Assembly: GCA_963711095.1 (NCBI GenBank)
Contig: CAVQCX010000028.1
Coordinates: 24,241 to 88,240 of the forward strand
Length of the DNA: 64,000 nt
Origin: CAVQCX01 sp963711095
Lineage (GTDB): Bacteria > Pseudomonadota > Gammaproteobacteria > Chromatiales > Chromatiaceae
Direction of reading: 5' to 3'
In this document: in pieces, positions 8,853 to 17,717 of the stretch
Numbering within the stretch: position 1 is the stretch's first letter
Layout: each line of letters opens with the position of its first letter
Position numbers and translations under genes: made by a program
Notes under the pieces: model-generated
The model's database searches: none
What the model was told of the DNA's origin: nothing
Seen by the model: only the letters and a program-made list of their open reading frames with translations

Positions 8853-9473
8853 CTACTTAAGCGCCGTACCCAGACCCTGCAGGTAGGCCACCAGTGCCTC
8901 TGCCTCGGTCTTGCCCTGGACTGCCGTCTTGGCGCCGTCCATGTCCTGCTGCGTGTACAGCTCGCACTTGGGACAGGTCGCACCCACTGCGATATTCAGT
9001 GCCTTCATCTTGGCGGCCGTCTCATCCCCGCTGAGCTTGTTCTCGAACAGCCAGGGAAAGGCGGGCATGTTGGATTCAGGCACGACATCGCGCGGGTTGT
9101 TCAGGTGGGCGAACTGCCAGGCGTCACTGTAACGCCCGCCCACCCGTGCCAAGTCGGGTCCGGTACGCTTGGAGCCCCACTGGAAGGGATGGTCATACAC
9201 CGACTCTCCGGCGACCGAGTAGTGACCGTAACGCTCGGTCTCCGCCCGGAAGGGTCGGATCATCTGCGAGTGGCAGTTGTAGCATCCTTCGCGGACGTAG
9301 ATGTCCCGGCCCTCCAGGCGCAGGGCATCGTATTTGTGCACTCCCTCGACCGGCGAAGTGGTCTCCGTGAGGAAGAACAGGGGGACGATCTCTACCAGAC
9401 CTCCGACGCTCACCACCAGCAGGATGAACAGCGCCATCAACCCGATATTCTTCTCGACGACTTCATGAGACAT
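8853..9473 (-). CDS. ccoO: cbb3-type cytochrome c oxidase subunit II (monohaem)
   Basis: 206 aa. One N-terminal membrane helix is followed by a periplasmic monohaem cytochrome c domain with GCYNCHSQMIRPF, the canonical CcoO haem site. It passes electrons to CcoN. It lies between ccoN (14 bp gap) and ccoQ (3 bp gap). Confidence 0.96.
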   Translation of the reverse strand: MSHEVVEKNIGLMALFILLVVSVGGLVEIVPLFFLTETTSPVEGVHKYDALRLEGRDIYVREGCYNCHSQMIRPFRAETERYGHYSVAGESVYDHPFQWGSKRTGPDLARVGGRYSDAWQFAHLNNPRDVVPESNMPAFPWLFENKLSGDETAAKMKALNIAVGATCPKCELYTQQDMDGAKTAVQGKTEAEALVAYLQGLGTALK

Positions 9474-9487
9474 GGCGTGTTCTCCTC

Positions 9488-10915
9488 TCAGTGGGCCGCC
9501 GGGGCCGGAATGGCCTCGTCAGCGGCCCGGCTGCCGACGATCGTCTTCAGCACGTTGTAGAGCATCAGCAGCATGCCGGACAGGAACAGGATACCGCCGA
9601 GCAGCCGCACGTCGTAGAACGGGTAGGTACGCTTGACCGACTCGATGAAGGAGTAGGTGAGGGTTCCGTCGGCGTTCACCGCGCGCCACATCAGGCCCTG
9701 CATCACGCCCGCGATCCACATCGCGGCGATATACAGCACAACCCCGATGGTGGCGATCCAGAAATGCAGCTCGACCAGGGCCTTGGAGTACATTTCGGTT
9801 TTGCCGAACATGCGCGGGATCAGGTAGTACATAGAGCCGATGGAGACCATGGCCACCCACCCCAGGGCCCCGGAGTGCACATGGCCAATGGTCCAGTCGG
9901 TATAGTGCGACAGGGCGTTGACTGTCTTGATGGACATCATCGGGCCCTCGAAGGTCGACATGCCGTAGAACGACAGGGACACGATGAGGAACTTCAGGAT
10001 CGGGTCGGTGCGCAGCTTATGCCAGGCGCCGGACATGGTCATGATGCCGTTGATCATGCCGCCCCAGGAGGGCGCGAGCAGGATCAGGGAGAACACCATC
10101 CCGGCGGTGGAGGCCCAGTTGGGCAGGGCGGTGTAGTGCAGGTGATGAGGGCCGGCCCACATATAGGTCGAGATCAGGGCCCAGAAGTGCACCACCGACA
10201 GCCGGTAGGAGTAGACCGGGCGGCCCGCCTGCTTGGGCACGAAGTAGTACATCATCCCGAGGAAGCCGGCGGTCAGGAAGAAGCCTACCGCGTTGTGGCC
10301 GTACCACCACTGGACCATGGCGTCGATGGCGCCCGGATAGAAGCTGTAGGATTTCATCCCCACGAAGCTCACCGGGATCTCGGCGCTGTTGACCACGTGC
10401 AGCAGCGCGATGGTCAGGATGAATGCGCCATAGAACCAGTTGGCGACGTAGATATGCTTGACCTTGCGCTTGGTGATGGTGCCGAAGAACACCGCGGCGT
10501 AGGCTACCCAGACGATCGTGATCAGGATGTCGATGGGCCACTCCAGCTCGGCGTACTCCTTGCCGGAGGTGTAGCCGAGTGGGAGGGTGATCGCCGCCAG
10601 GACGATGATCAGATTCCAGCCCCAGAAAGTGAAAGAGGCCAGGGAGCCTCCCCAGAGGCGAGCCTGGCAGGTACGTTGGACCACGTAGTAGGATGTCGCG
10701 AACAGCGCCGAGCCGCCGAAGGCGAAGATCACGGCGTTGGTGTGCAAGGGACGAAGCCGTCCGTAGGACAGGAAGGAGAGCTTGGGAAGGATCTCCGGAA
10801 ACGCGAGTTGGGCGGCAATGATGACGCCGACCAGCATGCCGACTATGCCCCAGATCACCGTCATCACGGCAAACTGGCGCACGACCTTATAATTATACGT
10901 GGTCTGTGACTCCAT
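9488..10915 (-). CDS. ccoN: cbb3-type cytochrome c oxidase subunit I (catalytic)
   Basis: 475 aa haem-copper oxidase core subunit with about 12 membrane helices. Recognisable family blocks include RPLHTNAVIFAFGGSALFA near the N-terminus, WWYGHNAVGFFLTAGFLGMM (CuB region) and HYTDWTIGHVHSGALGW (haem ligand region). It holds haem b, haem b3 and CuB, reduces O2 with high affinity and pumps protons. It is the first gene of ccoNOQP. A long leader of about 250 nt and a promoter with an FNR-type site lie upstream. Confidence 0.97.
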   Translation of the reverse strand: MESQTTYNYKVVRQFAVMTVIWGIVGMLVGVIIAAQLAFPEILPKLSFLSYGRLRPLHTNAVIFAFGGSALFATSYYVVQRTCQARLWGGSLASFTFWGWNLIIVLAAITLPLGYTSGKEYAELEWPIDILITIVWVAYAAVFFGTITKRKVKHIYVANWFYGAFILTIALLHVVNSAEIPVSFVGMKSYSFYPGAIDAMVQWWYGHNAVGFFLTAGFLGMMYYFVPKQAGRPVYSYRLSVVHFWALISTYMWAGPHHLHYTALPNWASTAGMVFSLILLAPSWGGMINGIMTMSGAWHKLRTDPILKFLIVSLSFYGMSTFEGPMMSIKTVNALSHYTDWTIGHVHSGALGWVAMVSIGSMYYLIPRMFGKTEMYSKALVELHFWIATIGVVLYIAAMWIAGVMQGLMWRAVNADGTLTYSFIESVKRTYPFYDVRLLGGILFLSGMLLMLYNVLKTIVGSRAADEAIPAPAAH

Positions 10916-11271
10916 AGCGTGTCTCCACTTGCTGAAAACCCAGGGAACCGGCGTCCGACGTGCGCGGAGCAGACTTCAAATTGCCCGCCGGGGGAACCTC
11001 CGGGTGGGCTGCAGGGTCATTGTTGTTCGAGCTTCCCGGGCCTGCCTGGCTGCCCGGCTCCACTCGCCGCGTAACTGTACCTGATACCGAAGACGGTTTT
11101 CCAGCCTCGACCCTGCCCGCTCTGCGGGGTATCGGCTGGCTCAGTGGGTGCCATTCGATCAGGCGGGCCTAATATGCTAATTTGCTGCAGGCCAGACATT
11201 GATCTGGGTCAATAAGTGGGATTCGTGACGGGGTGGATCGGGTGAAATCCTAAGCGGTGCTCCCGCGCGGG
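10916..11271 (-). promoter_or_regulatory. ccoN leader and FNR-dependent promoter region
   Basis: 356 bp with no gene, between fnr and ccoN. Reading the minus strand, an FNR-like site is centred at 11205.5 and a -10-like CATATT lies at 11176-11171, placing the start near 11164. The site is then at -41.5, the usual class II activator position. The rest is an untranslated leader of about 250 nt with no ORF that I trust. Confidence 0.6.
11199..11212. promoter_or_regulatory. FNR box upstream of ccoN
   Basis: TTGATCTGGGTCAA matches the FNR/ANR consensus TTGAT-N4-ATCAA at 9 of 10 positions. The spacing to the predicted ccoN promoter is right for activation under low oxygen. Confidence 0.75.
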
Positions 11272-12033
11272 TCAGGAGTAGCGAAACGATGAGTCCCCGG
11301 GCGGCATGCCCTGGGCTAGCACCCGCAGCCGATCGACGTTCTGGACCTGGATGTGCTTGCGCTCGACGGTGAGCAGCTGCTCTTCCTGAAAGCGGGTAAA
11401 CAGCCGACTTACGGTTTCCACGGCCAGGCCGAGGTAGCTGCCGATCTCGTGGCGGGACATGCTCAGGTAGAAGTCTTTTGGCGAGAATCCCCTCCGCTCG
11501 AATCGGCCGGACAGGCTCAGCAGGAAGGTCGCCAGACGCTCGTCGGCGCTTTTCTTGCCGAGCAACATCAGCATCTCCGTTTCCTGGCCGATCTCCCGGC
11601 TCAGGATACGGTACATCTGGTGCTGGAGGGTCGGGACGCTGGCGCTCAGCTCGGCGAGCTGGCCGAAGGGCAGCTCGCAGACCGCCGAGGTCTCCAGCAC
11701 CTTGGCCGAGCAGCGGTGCTCCTCGCTCTGGATCGCATCCAGCCCGATGATCTCCCCGGGCAGATGAAACCCCAGGACCTGCTCGCCACCATCCTGACTC
11801 GCGGCGTAGGTCTTGATGGTCCCGGTCTTGACCACGAACAGGCTGGAGAAACGGTCTCCGGAGCGGAACAGGTGATCGCCCCGGTGGAGAGGGCGGTTGC
11901 GCTTGACGATGCGATCGAGCTTCTCGACATCCTCCGGAGCCAGACCGATCGGCAGGCAGAGCGTCGATAGGCTGCAATTCTTGCAGGCGACTTTGATGTT
12001 CTCGATGGAGATGACCTTGTCTTGATCCGCCAC
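11272..12033 (-). CDS. fnr: FNR-type oxygen-sensing transcription regulator
   Basis: 253 aa CRP/FNR-family protein. The N-terminal cluster Cys17, Cys20, Cys26 (AC-x2-C-x5-C) plus Cys119 matches the four ligands of the [4Fe-4S] cluster of E. coli Fnr, shifted by three residues. The C-terminal winged helix has HEIGSYLGLAVETVSRLFTRF, where the E-x2-SR recognition residues specify TTGAT half-sites. Such half-sites occur on both sides of the gene. It would activate ccoNOQP at low oxygen and, from the upstream box, may control itself. Confidence 0.95.
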   Translation of the reverse strand: MADQDKVISIENIKVACKNCSLSTLCLPIGLAPEDVEKLDRIVKRNRPLHRGDHLFRSGDRFSSLFVVKTGTIKTYAASQDGGEQVLGFHLPGEIIGLDAIQSEEHRCSAKVLETSAVCELPFGQLAELSASVPTLQHQMYRILSREIGQETEMLMLLGKKSADERLATFLLSLSGRFERRGFSPKDFYLSMSRHEIGSYLGLAVETVSRLFTRFQEEQLLTVERKHIQVQNVDRLRVLAQGMPPGDSSFRYS

Positions 12034-12079
12034 TCATTGCCCCCCGGCACTCAGCCCTTATTTCATTCTGGGCCGATCG

Positions 12080-12093
12080 TTGATCTGGATCAA
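12080..12093. promoter_or_regulatory. Perfect FNR box upstream of fnr
   Basis: TTGATCTGGATCAA is an exact TTGAT-N4-ATCAA site. Its centre is about 53 bp before the fnr start. It could mediate autoregulation; I see no clear -10 that fixes whether it activates or represses. Confidence 0.8.
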
Positions 12094-12123
12094 GAAAGGG
12101 GCCTGATCCCTGGCGGATCAGGC

Positions 12124-12159
12124 AAAAAAACCGGCCCGTGCCGGAAGGGCACGGGCCGG
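12124..12159 (-). terminator. Strong intrinsic terminator after the sulfur-globule-like gene
   Basis: On the minus strand a 12 bp perfect stem (12159-12148 with 12142-12131, CCGGCCCGTGCC/GGCACGGGCCGG) with a 5 nt loop is followed by seven T. It separates the sulfur-globule-like gene from fnr. Confidence 0.95.
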
Positions 12160-12180
12160 TTCTCAGGCGCTTGGCCTGGC

Positions 12181-12588
12181 TTACTTGCTTTCGGTCGTCG
12201 CAGCCGGAGCAGCCGGCGCGGCGTAGGGGACACCGTAGCCGGGATAGCCGCCCCAGCCGCCGTACCCGGGGTAACCACCCCAGCCGCCGTACCCGGGGTA
12301 ACCACCCCAGCCGCCGTACCCGGGGTAACCACCCCAGCCGCCGTAGGGGTAGCCATAGCCGTAGCCGTACCCGCGACCGTAGCCGTAGCCACGGCCACCG
12401 CCGTGGCCACCACCGCTCATGGACATGTTGAAGTCGCCGGAGCCCCAACCGTCGCCCATCCAGTCGTCGCCCCAGCCGCTATTACCCCAGCCGGGGCCGC
12501 CGCCCCACCAAGCGTTGGCGGACTGTACGGAGAAGGCGGCTGCGCCGACGATGGCGGCTACGCCAAGGACCTTGGACATCTTGCGCAT
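12181..12588 (-). CDS. Sulfur globule-type envelope protein
   Basis: 135 aa. It starts at ATG 12588 after GAGGAG. A signal peptide of about 25 residues ends in SANA, then WWGGGPGW begins the mature part. The mature protein is almost only Gly, Tyr, Trp and Pro, with a DFNMSMSG segment, a GYGYGRGYGYGYGYPYGG stretch and four GGWGGYPGY repeats. This composition and the AWWG start resemble the SgpA/SgpB proteins that coat periplasmic sulfur globules in Allochromatium and relatives. It is monocistronic, with its own strong terminator. The assignment is by composition and layout, so another structural Gly/Tyr-rich protein is possible. Confidence 0.7.
   Translation of the reverse strand: MRKMSKVLGVAAIVGAAAFSVQSANAWWGGGPGWGNSGWGDDWMGDGWGSGDFNMSMSGGGHGGGRGYGYGRGYGYGYGYPYGGWGGYPGYGGWGGYPGYGGWGGYPGYGGWGGYPGYGVPYAAPAAPAATTESK
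12251..12345. repeat. 27 bp tandem repeat coding GGWGGYPGY
   Basis: Three full copies plus a partial copy of a 27 bp unit (starts at 12251, 12278, 12305, 12332), nearly identical at DNA level. They encode the nine-residue repeat of the sulfur-globule-like protein. The identity suggests recent expansion, and copy number changes keep the frame. Confidence 0.9.
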
Positions 12589-12846
12589 ATCTTCACTCCT
12601 CGTATTTTTTCTGAATTGACGAGATTCGGCGGCGCTCACTTCGGAGTCGAACGGAAATCCCTGAAGCACCCGCCGGCCACGGAAAGCCTTCCGAAATGCG
12701 CGTTGATTATGGCCCAGATCCGGGAAGATTCAAACCCCCGGCCCGGGGGCGGCAGGGCCCGTGCAGCGCCCGCGCCGCGCGTTGTTTGGCTGCGGTCGTT
12801 CTGGTACCTTTGAGGCCCATCCCGGCTCACAGCTCCCGGCAGCTCA

Positions 12847-14496
12847 ATGACAAAGTTCGTCTTCATCACGGGTGGGGTGGTCTCGTCCCTGGGCAAGGGC
12901 ATAGCCTCGGCCTCGCTGGGCGCGCTGCTGGAGGCGCGCGGGCTGAAGGTGACCATGGTCAAGCTCGATCCTTATATCAACGTGGATCCGGGGACCATGA
13001 GCCCGTTCCAGCACGGGGAGGTGTTCGTCACCGACGACGGCGCGGAGACCGACCTGGATCTGGGCCACTATGAGCGCTTCATCCGCACCAGGATGGGGCG
13101 GGCCAACAACTTCACCACCGGCCAGATCTACGAAAACGTCATCCGCAGGGAGCGGCGGGGCGACTACCTGGGCGGCACCGTTCAGGTCATTCCCCACATC
13201 ACCGACGAGATCAAACGCTGTGTCCATTTGGGGGCCGACGACGCCGATGTCGCGATGATAGAGATCGGCGGCACGGTCGGTGACATCGAGTCGCTGCCGT
13301 TTCTGGAGGCGATCCGCCAGATGGGCGTCGAGCTGGGGCGCGACAACGCGCTGTTCATGCACCTGACGCTGGTCCCGTACATCCGGGTATCCAGCGAGAT
13401 CAAGACCAAGCCGACCCAGCATTCGGTCAAGGAGCTTCGCTCGATCGGCATCCAGCCGGACGTGCTGCTGTGTCGGGCCGAGCAGCCGGTCCCGTTCAGC
13501 GAGCGCCGCAAGATAGCGCTGTTCACGAACGTGCCTGAGAAGGCCGTGATCTCCGCGGTGGATGCTGATCACATCTATCGCATCCCGTTGCTGTTCCATG
13601 CCCAGGGCCTGGATGAGATCGTGGTCCAGCAATTGGGTCTCGATGTGCCCCCCGCGGACCTGTCCGGCTGGAAGTGGGTGCTGGAGGGGCTGGAGCACCC
13701 AACGGGTGAGGTCAGCATTGCCATGGTCGGCAAGTACACCGACCTCACCGAGGCGTACAAATCCCTGTCCGAGGCCCTGGTGCATGCCGGGGTGCACACG
13801 CGCAACCGCGTCAACATCGTCTATGTGGACGCCGAGCAGATCGAGGCGGAGGGCACGCTCTGTCTGGAGGGGGTGGACGCGGTGCTGGTGCCGGGCGGAT
13901 TCGGCGAGCGGGGGGTGGAAGGCAAGATCGCTGCGGCCGGTTTCGCGCGTGAGCGCAACGTCCCCTATTTGGGCATATGTCTGGGCATGCAGGTGGCGGT
14001 CATCGAGTTCGCGCGCAACGCGGCCGGTCTTGCGGGCGCCCAGAGTAGCGAATTCGATCCGGATACGCCCTATCCGGTCATCGCCCTGATCACCGAGTGG
14101 CTGACCCAGGATGGCCGGCTGGAGACGCGCAGCGAGGGCTCGGATCTCGGCGGCACCATGCGCCTCGGCGGTCAGCAGTGTCGGCTGGAGCCGGGCAGTC
14201 TGGCGCGCTCGCTCTACGGCAAACCGGTCATCGTCGAGCGGCATCGCCACCGCTATGAGCTCAACAACCAGTACCTGGATGTGCTGCGCGATGCCGGATT
14301 GCGCATCTCCGGTTGGTCGATCGACAGCCAGCTGGTGGAGATCGTGGAGTACCCGGGTCACCGCTGGTTCGTCGCCTGCCAATTCCACCCGGAGTTCACC
14401 TCCACCCCGCGCGATGGTCACCCGCTGTTCGCCGGATTCGTGCGCGCCGCGCTGGAGTACCGCAGGGCCAGCTCCCGTGAAGCGGCCAGCGCATGA
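12847..14496 (+). CDS. pyrG: CTP synthase
   Basis: 549 aa, normal length. The N-terminal synthetase domain starts MTKFVFITGGVVSSLGKGI with its P-loop, and the KLDPYINVDPGTMSPFQHGE block follows. The C-terminal class I glutamine amidotransferase domain has the catalytic Cys in GICLGMQ and the His/Glu pair in FHPEF. It makes CTP from UTP, ATP and glutamine. Its stop overlaps the kdsA start by 4 bp (ATGA). Confidence 0.98.
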   Translation: MTKFVFITGGVVSSLGKGIASASLGALLEARGLKVTMVKLDPYINVDPGTMSPFQHGEVFVTDDGAETDLDLGHYERFIRTRMGRANNFTTGQIYENVIRRERRGDYLGGTVQVIPHITDEIKRCVHLGADDADVAMIEIGGTVGDIESLPFLEAIRQMGVELGRDNALFMHLTLVPYIRVSSEIKTKPTQHSVKELRSIGIQPDVLLCRAEQPVPFSERRKIALFTNVPEKAVISAVDADHIYRIPLLFHAQGLDEIVVQQLGLDVPPADLSGWKWVLEGLEHPTGEVSIAMVGKYTDLTEAYKSLSEALVHAGVHTRNRVNIVYVDAEQIEAEGTLCLEGVDAVLVPGGFGERGVEGKIAAAGFARERNVPYLGICLGMQVAVIEFARNAAGLAGAQSSEFDPDTPYPVIALITEWLTQDGRLETRSEGSDLGGTMRLGGQQCRLEPGSLARSLYGKPVIVERHRHRYELNNQYLDVLRDAGLRISGWSIDSQLVEIVEYPGHRWFVACQFHPEFTSTPRDGHPLFAGFVRAALEYRRASSREAASA

Positions 14497-15325
14497 GGCT
14501 GTGCGGTTTCGAGGTCGGTCCGGATAGGCCGCTGTTCCTGATCGCCGGTACCTGCGTAGTCGAGGGCGAGCAGTCCGCCCTTGATACCGCCGGCAGGCTC
14601 AAGGAGATCACCGGGGCGCTGGGCATCCCGTTCATCTACAAGTCCTCCTTCGACAAGGCCAACCGATCCTCGGGCGAGAGCTTCCGGGGGCCGGGCCTGG
14701 CGGAGGGTCTGCGTATCCTCGGCGAGGTGCGCCGCCAGATCGGGGTACCGGTGCTGACCGACGTGCACGAGGATACGCCCTTGGCGGAGGTCGCCGCGGT
14801 GGTGGATGTGCTGCAGACCCCGGCCTTCCTGTGCCGCCAGACCAACTTTATCCGCACGGTCGCGGCCCAGGGCCTGCCGGTCAATCTCAAGAAGGGGCAG
14901 TTTCTGGCGCCCTGGGACATGAAGAATGTGGTCGAGAAGGCGCGCGCGGCGGGCAACGACCAGTTGCTGGTCTGCGAGCGCGGGGTGTCCTTCGGATATA
15001 ACAATCTGGTATCCGACATGCGCTCGCTGGCGGTCATGCGCGAGACCGGCTGTCCGGTGGTGTTCGACGCCACCCACTCGGTGCAGCTGCCGGGGGACAG
15101 GGTAGCTGCTCCGGCGGGCAGCGCGAATTCGTGCCGGTGCTGGCGCGCGCAGCGGTCGCGGCGGGGATCTCCGGGCTGTTCATGGAGACCCATCCGGACC
15201 CCGAGCGGGCGATGAGCGATGGGCCGAACTCCTGGCCGCTGGGGCGGATGGGTGAGCTGCTGGAGACCCTGAGCGAGATCGATCGCGCAGTAAAGACCCG
15301 AGCCTTTCTGGAGACCGGACTCTGA
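14493..15325 (+). pseudogene. kdsA: KDO-8-phosphate synthase gene with a one-base frameshift
   Basis: It makes KDO-8-P from PEP and arabinose-5-P for lipopolysaccharide. The first frame reads correctly from MRLCGFEVG through PFIYKSSFDKANRSS and VFDATHSVQLPG, then breaks. The second frame resumes with QREFVPVLARAAVAAGISG and ends in AFLETGL. One base is missing in the G-run at 15092-15098, where the family reads LPGGQGxxSGGQR. With one base restored the protein would be about 277 aa, the normal length. kdsA is normally essential and the rest is intact, so a sequencing error or a very recent mutation is more likely than true decay. Confidence 0.9.
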
Positions 15326-15410
15326 GCGCTTGGCCGGGCGCTGGTCAGCCGCGAGCCTGACCGTATGATCCCTGAATGTCAACCGTATATTAGGCCTGAG
15401 GAAAACAGAC

Positions 15411-16694
15411 ATGTCTGAAATCGTCGATGTCCGCGCGCGGGAGATCCTGGATTCCCGCGGCAATCCCACGATCGAGGCTGACGTGATCACCGCCAACGGC
15501 GCCATCGGGCGCGCGGCGGTACCGTCCGGGGCATCGACCGGCTCGCGCGAAGCGCTGGAGCTACGCGACGGCGATGCGAGTCGCTACGCCGGCAAGGGTG
15601 TGCTCAAGGCGGTGGGCCATGTCAACGGGGAGATCCGCGGGGCACTGCGCGGGATGGAGGCGGCGGACCAGGGCGCGGTGGACAGGCGCCTGATCGAGCT
15701 CGACGGCACCGAGAACAAGGGCCGGCTGGGCGCCAACGCGATCCTGGCGGCCTCGCTCGCCACCGCCCATGCGGCAGCCCAGGAGCGGGCGCTGCCGCTG
15801 TACGGGTATCTGGGCACCGGGGAGTATCGGCTGCCCGTGCCGATGATGAACATCATCAACGGGGGGGCCCACGCCGCCAACAGCGTGGACCTGCAGGAGT
15901 TCATGATCCTGCCGGTCGGGGCCGCCTCGATCCGCGAGGCGGTGCGCTACGGGGCCGAGGTCTTTCATGCGCTGAAAACGGTGCTGGGGGGCCGCGGGCT
16001 CGCCACGGCGGTCGGCGACGAGGGCGGCTTCGCCCCGGACCTGCCCTCCAACGAGGCGGCCATCGAGGTCATCCTCGAGGCGATCGAGAAGGCGGGCTAC
16101 CGCGCCGGCAAGGACATCTATCTGGGTCTGGACGCTGCGAGCTCGGAATTCTACCGGGACGGTGTCTACGACCTGGCCTCCGAGGGACGCAAGCTCAGCT
16201 CCGCGGAGCTCGCGGACTATCTGGCCGCATGGGTGGACCGCTATCCGATCATCAGCATCGAGGACGGCATGGCCGAGGGCGACTGGGACGGCTGGAAGCT
16301 GCTCACCGAGCGGCTCGGTGATCGGATTCAGCTGGTTGGCGATGACATCTTCGTCACCAATACCGGCATCCTCAAGCAGGGCATAGAGCGCGGCGTCGCC
16401 AACTCGATCCTCATCAAGCTCAATCAGATCGGCACGCTCACCGAGACCCTGGAGGCGATCCGCATGGCCCATGGTGCGGGCTACACGGCGGTGGTGTCGC
16501 ACCGCTCCGGCGAGACCGAGGATACCACCATCGCCGATTTCGCCGTGGCAACCAATGCCGGGCAGATCAAGACCGGCTCGCTGTCACGCTCGGATCGGGT
16601 GGCCAAGTACAACCAGCTGATGCGCATCGAGGATCACCTGGGCGAGACGGCGCGCTTCGCCGGTCGCGCTGCCTTCGCGCGGCTCGGCGCCTGA
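15411..16694 (+). CDS. eno: Enolase
   Basis: 427 aa, normal length. Blocks include SRGNPTIEADV at the N-terminus, the catalytic loop GGAHAANSVDLQEFM, metal ligands around EDGMAEGDWDGW and VGDDIFVTN, and the signature SHRSGETEDTTIADFAV. It interconverts 2-phosphoglycerate and PEP. A GAGGAAAA ribosome binding site precedes the ATG. It follows kdsA, a consumer of PEP, in the usual gammaproteobacterial cluster. Confidence 0.98.
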   Translation: MSEIVDVRAREILDSRGNPTIEADVITANGAIGRAAVPSGASTGSREALELRDGDASRYAGKGVLKAVGHVNGEIRGALRGMEAADQGAVDRRLIELDGTENKGRLGANAILAASLATAHAAAQERALPLYGYLGTGEYRLPVPMMNIINGGAHAANSVDLQEFMILPVGAASIREAVRYGAEVFHALKTVLGGRGLATAVGDEGGFAPDLPSNEAAIEVILEAIEKAGYRAGKDIYLGLDAASSEFYRDGVYDLASEGRKLSSAELADYLAAWVDRYPIISIEDGMAEGDWDGWKLLTERLGDRIQLVGDDIFVTNTGILKQGIERGVANSILIKLNQIGTLTETLEAIRMAHGAGYTAVVSHRSGETEDTTIADFAVATNAGQIKTGSLSRSDRVAKYNQLMRIEDHLGETARFAGRAAFARLGA

Positions 16695-16716
16695 GCCCCG
16701 GGACCGCGCCCTCGCC

Positions 16717-17007
16717 ATGCGGGTGCTGATCGGCATCCTGTTGGTGATGCTCGCCGTGCTGCAGTATCGGCTCTGGGTGGGCGACGGGAGCTTTGCCGAG
16801 GTCAGCGCCCTGCGGCGCGACATCCAGCAGCAGCGTGGCGAGATCGAGCGTATGAAGCGCCGCAATCAGGCGCTTGAAGCGGAGGTGGACAACCTCAGAC
16901 GCGGGCTCGATGCGATCGAGGATCGCGCCCGCAGCGACCTCGGCATGATTCGCGACGGCGAGATCTTCTATCAGATCCCCGAGCCGCCCAGGAAGCCTGC
17001 GCCTTGA
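16717..17007 (+). CDS. ftsB: Cell division protein FtsB
   Basis: 96 aa. One N-terminal membrane helix (LIGILLVMLAVLQYRLWVG) is followed by a coiled coil with heptads (residues about 30-70, ALRRDIQQQRGEIERMKRRN) and the conserved end ARSDLGMIRDGEIFYQIP. FtsB forms the periplasmic FtsQBL complex at the septum. Its stop overlaps the TTG start of ispD. Confidence 0.93.
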   Translation: MRVLIGILLVMLAVLQYRLWVGDGSFAEVSALRRDIQQQRGEIERMKRRNQALEAEVDNLRRGLDAIEDRARSDLGMIRDGEIFYQIPEPPRKPAP

Positions 17008-17717
17008 GCCCGGAGTGTCGCTGCTGGGCGGTGGTGCCGGCCGCCGGTCTGGGTCGGCGCATGGGCAGTGCGGTGCCCAAACAGCACCTGAGTCTGCTCG
17101 GGCGCACGGTGCTCGAGCACAGTCTGGCGCGGCTGGTCGAGCATCCGGCCGTGCGCCGGGTCTATGTTGCCTTGTCGCCCGAGGATCGCTGGTGGCCGGA
17201 CAACGGCTTCTTCGGTCACCCCGGCGTGGTAGCTGTGGGCGGCGGAGCCGAGCGCTGCCAGTCTGTGCTCAACGCCTTGCGCGCGCTGGACGCTCAGGGT
17301 GCGGAGGACGACTGGGTGCTGGTGCACGATGCGGCGCGGCCCTGCGTGCGCCCCGATGACATCACGCGCCTGGTGGACCAGCTCTGGGACCACCCGGTCG
17401 GCGGCCTGCTGGGATCGCCGGTGCGCGACACCATGAAGCGAGTCGACGCTCGCGCGCAGGTGGCTGCGACGGTCGCACGGGAAGGCCTTTGGCATGCCTT
17501 CACGCCCCAGATGTTTCGCCTGGGGCCGTTGCGGGCGGCACTGGAGTCGGCTGTCAGCGCCTCGGCCGGCGTCACCGATGAGTCCTCCGCCCTGGAGCGG
17601 GCCGGGGCCCGGCCGTTGCTCGTGGAGGGGGCCGCGGACAATATCAAGATCACCCGCACCGAAGATCTGGCACTGGCCGCCTTTTATCTCCAACATCAGC
17701 AGCTGGGGGCGGCCTGA
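17004..17717 (+). CDS. ispD: 2-C-methyl-D-erythritol 4-phosphate cytidylyltransferase
   Basis: 237 aa. The nucleotide-binding motif AVVPAAGLGRRMGS and the PKQHLSLLGRTVLEHSL block are standard, as is VHDAARPCVRPDD. Third step of the MEP isoprenoid pathway. It starts at TTG 17004, inside the ftsB stop, and ends where ispF starts, so translation is probably coupled. Confidence 0.96.
   Translation: MSPECRCWAVVPAAGLGRRMGSAVPKQHLSLLGRTVLEHSLARLVEHPAVRRVYVALSPEDRWWPDNGFFGHPGVVAVGGGAERCQSVLNALRALDAQGAEDDWVLVHDAARPCVRPDDITRLVDQLWDHPVGGLLGSPVRDTMKRVDARAQVAATVAREGLWHAFTPQMFRLGPLRAALESAVSASAGVTDESSALERAGARPLLVEGAADNIKITRTEDLALAAFYLQHQQLGAA

Noticed and set aside
12022..12813. Long plus-strand ORF rich in Ala/Val/Pro opposite the sulfur-globule-like gene
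   Set aside because: It is the antisense shadow of the 27 bp repeats and crosses a strong terminator; the minus-strand gene has signal peptide, ribosome binding site and family features.
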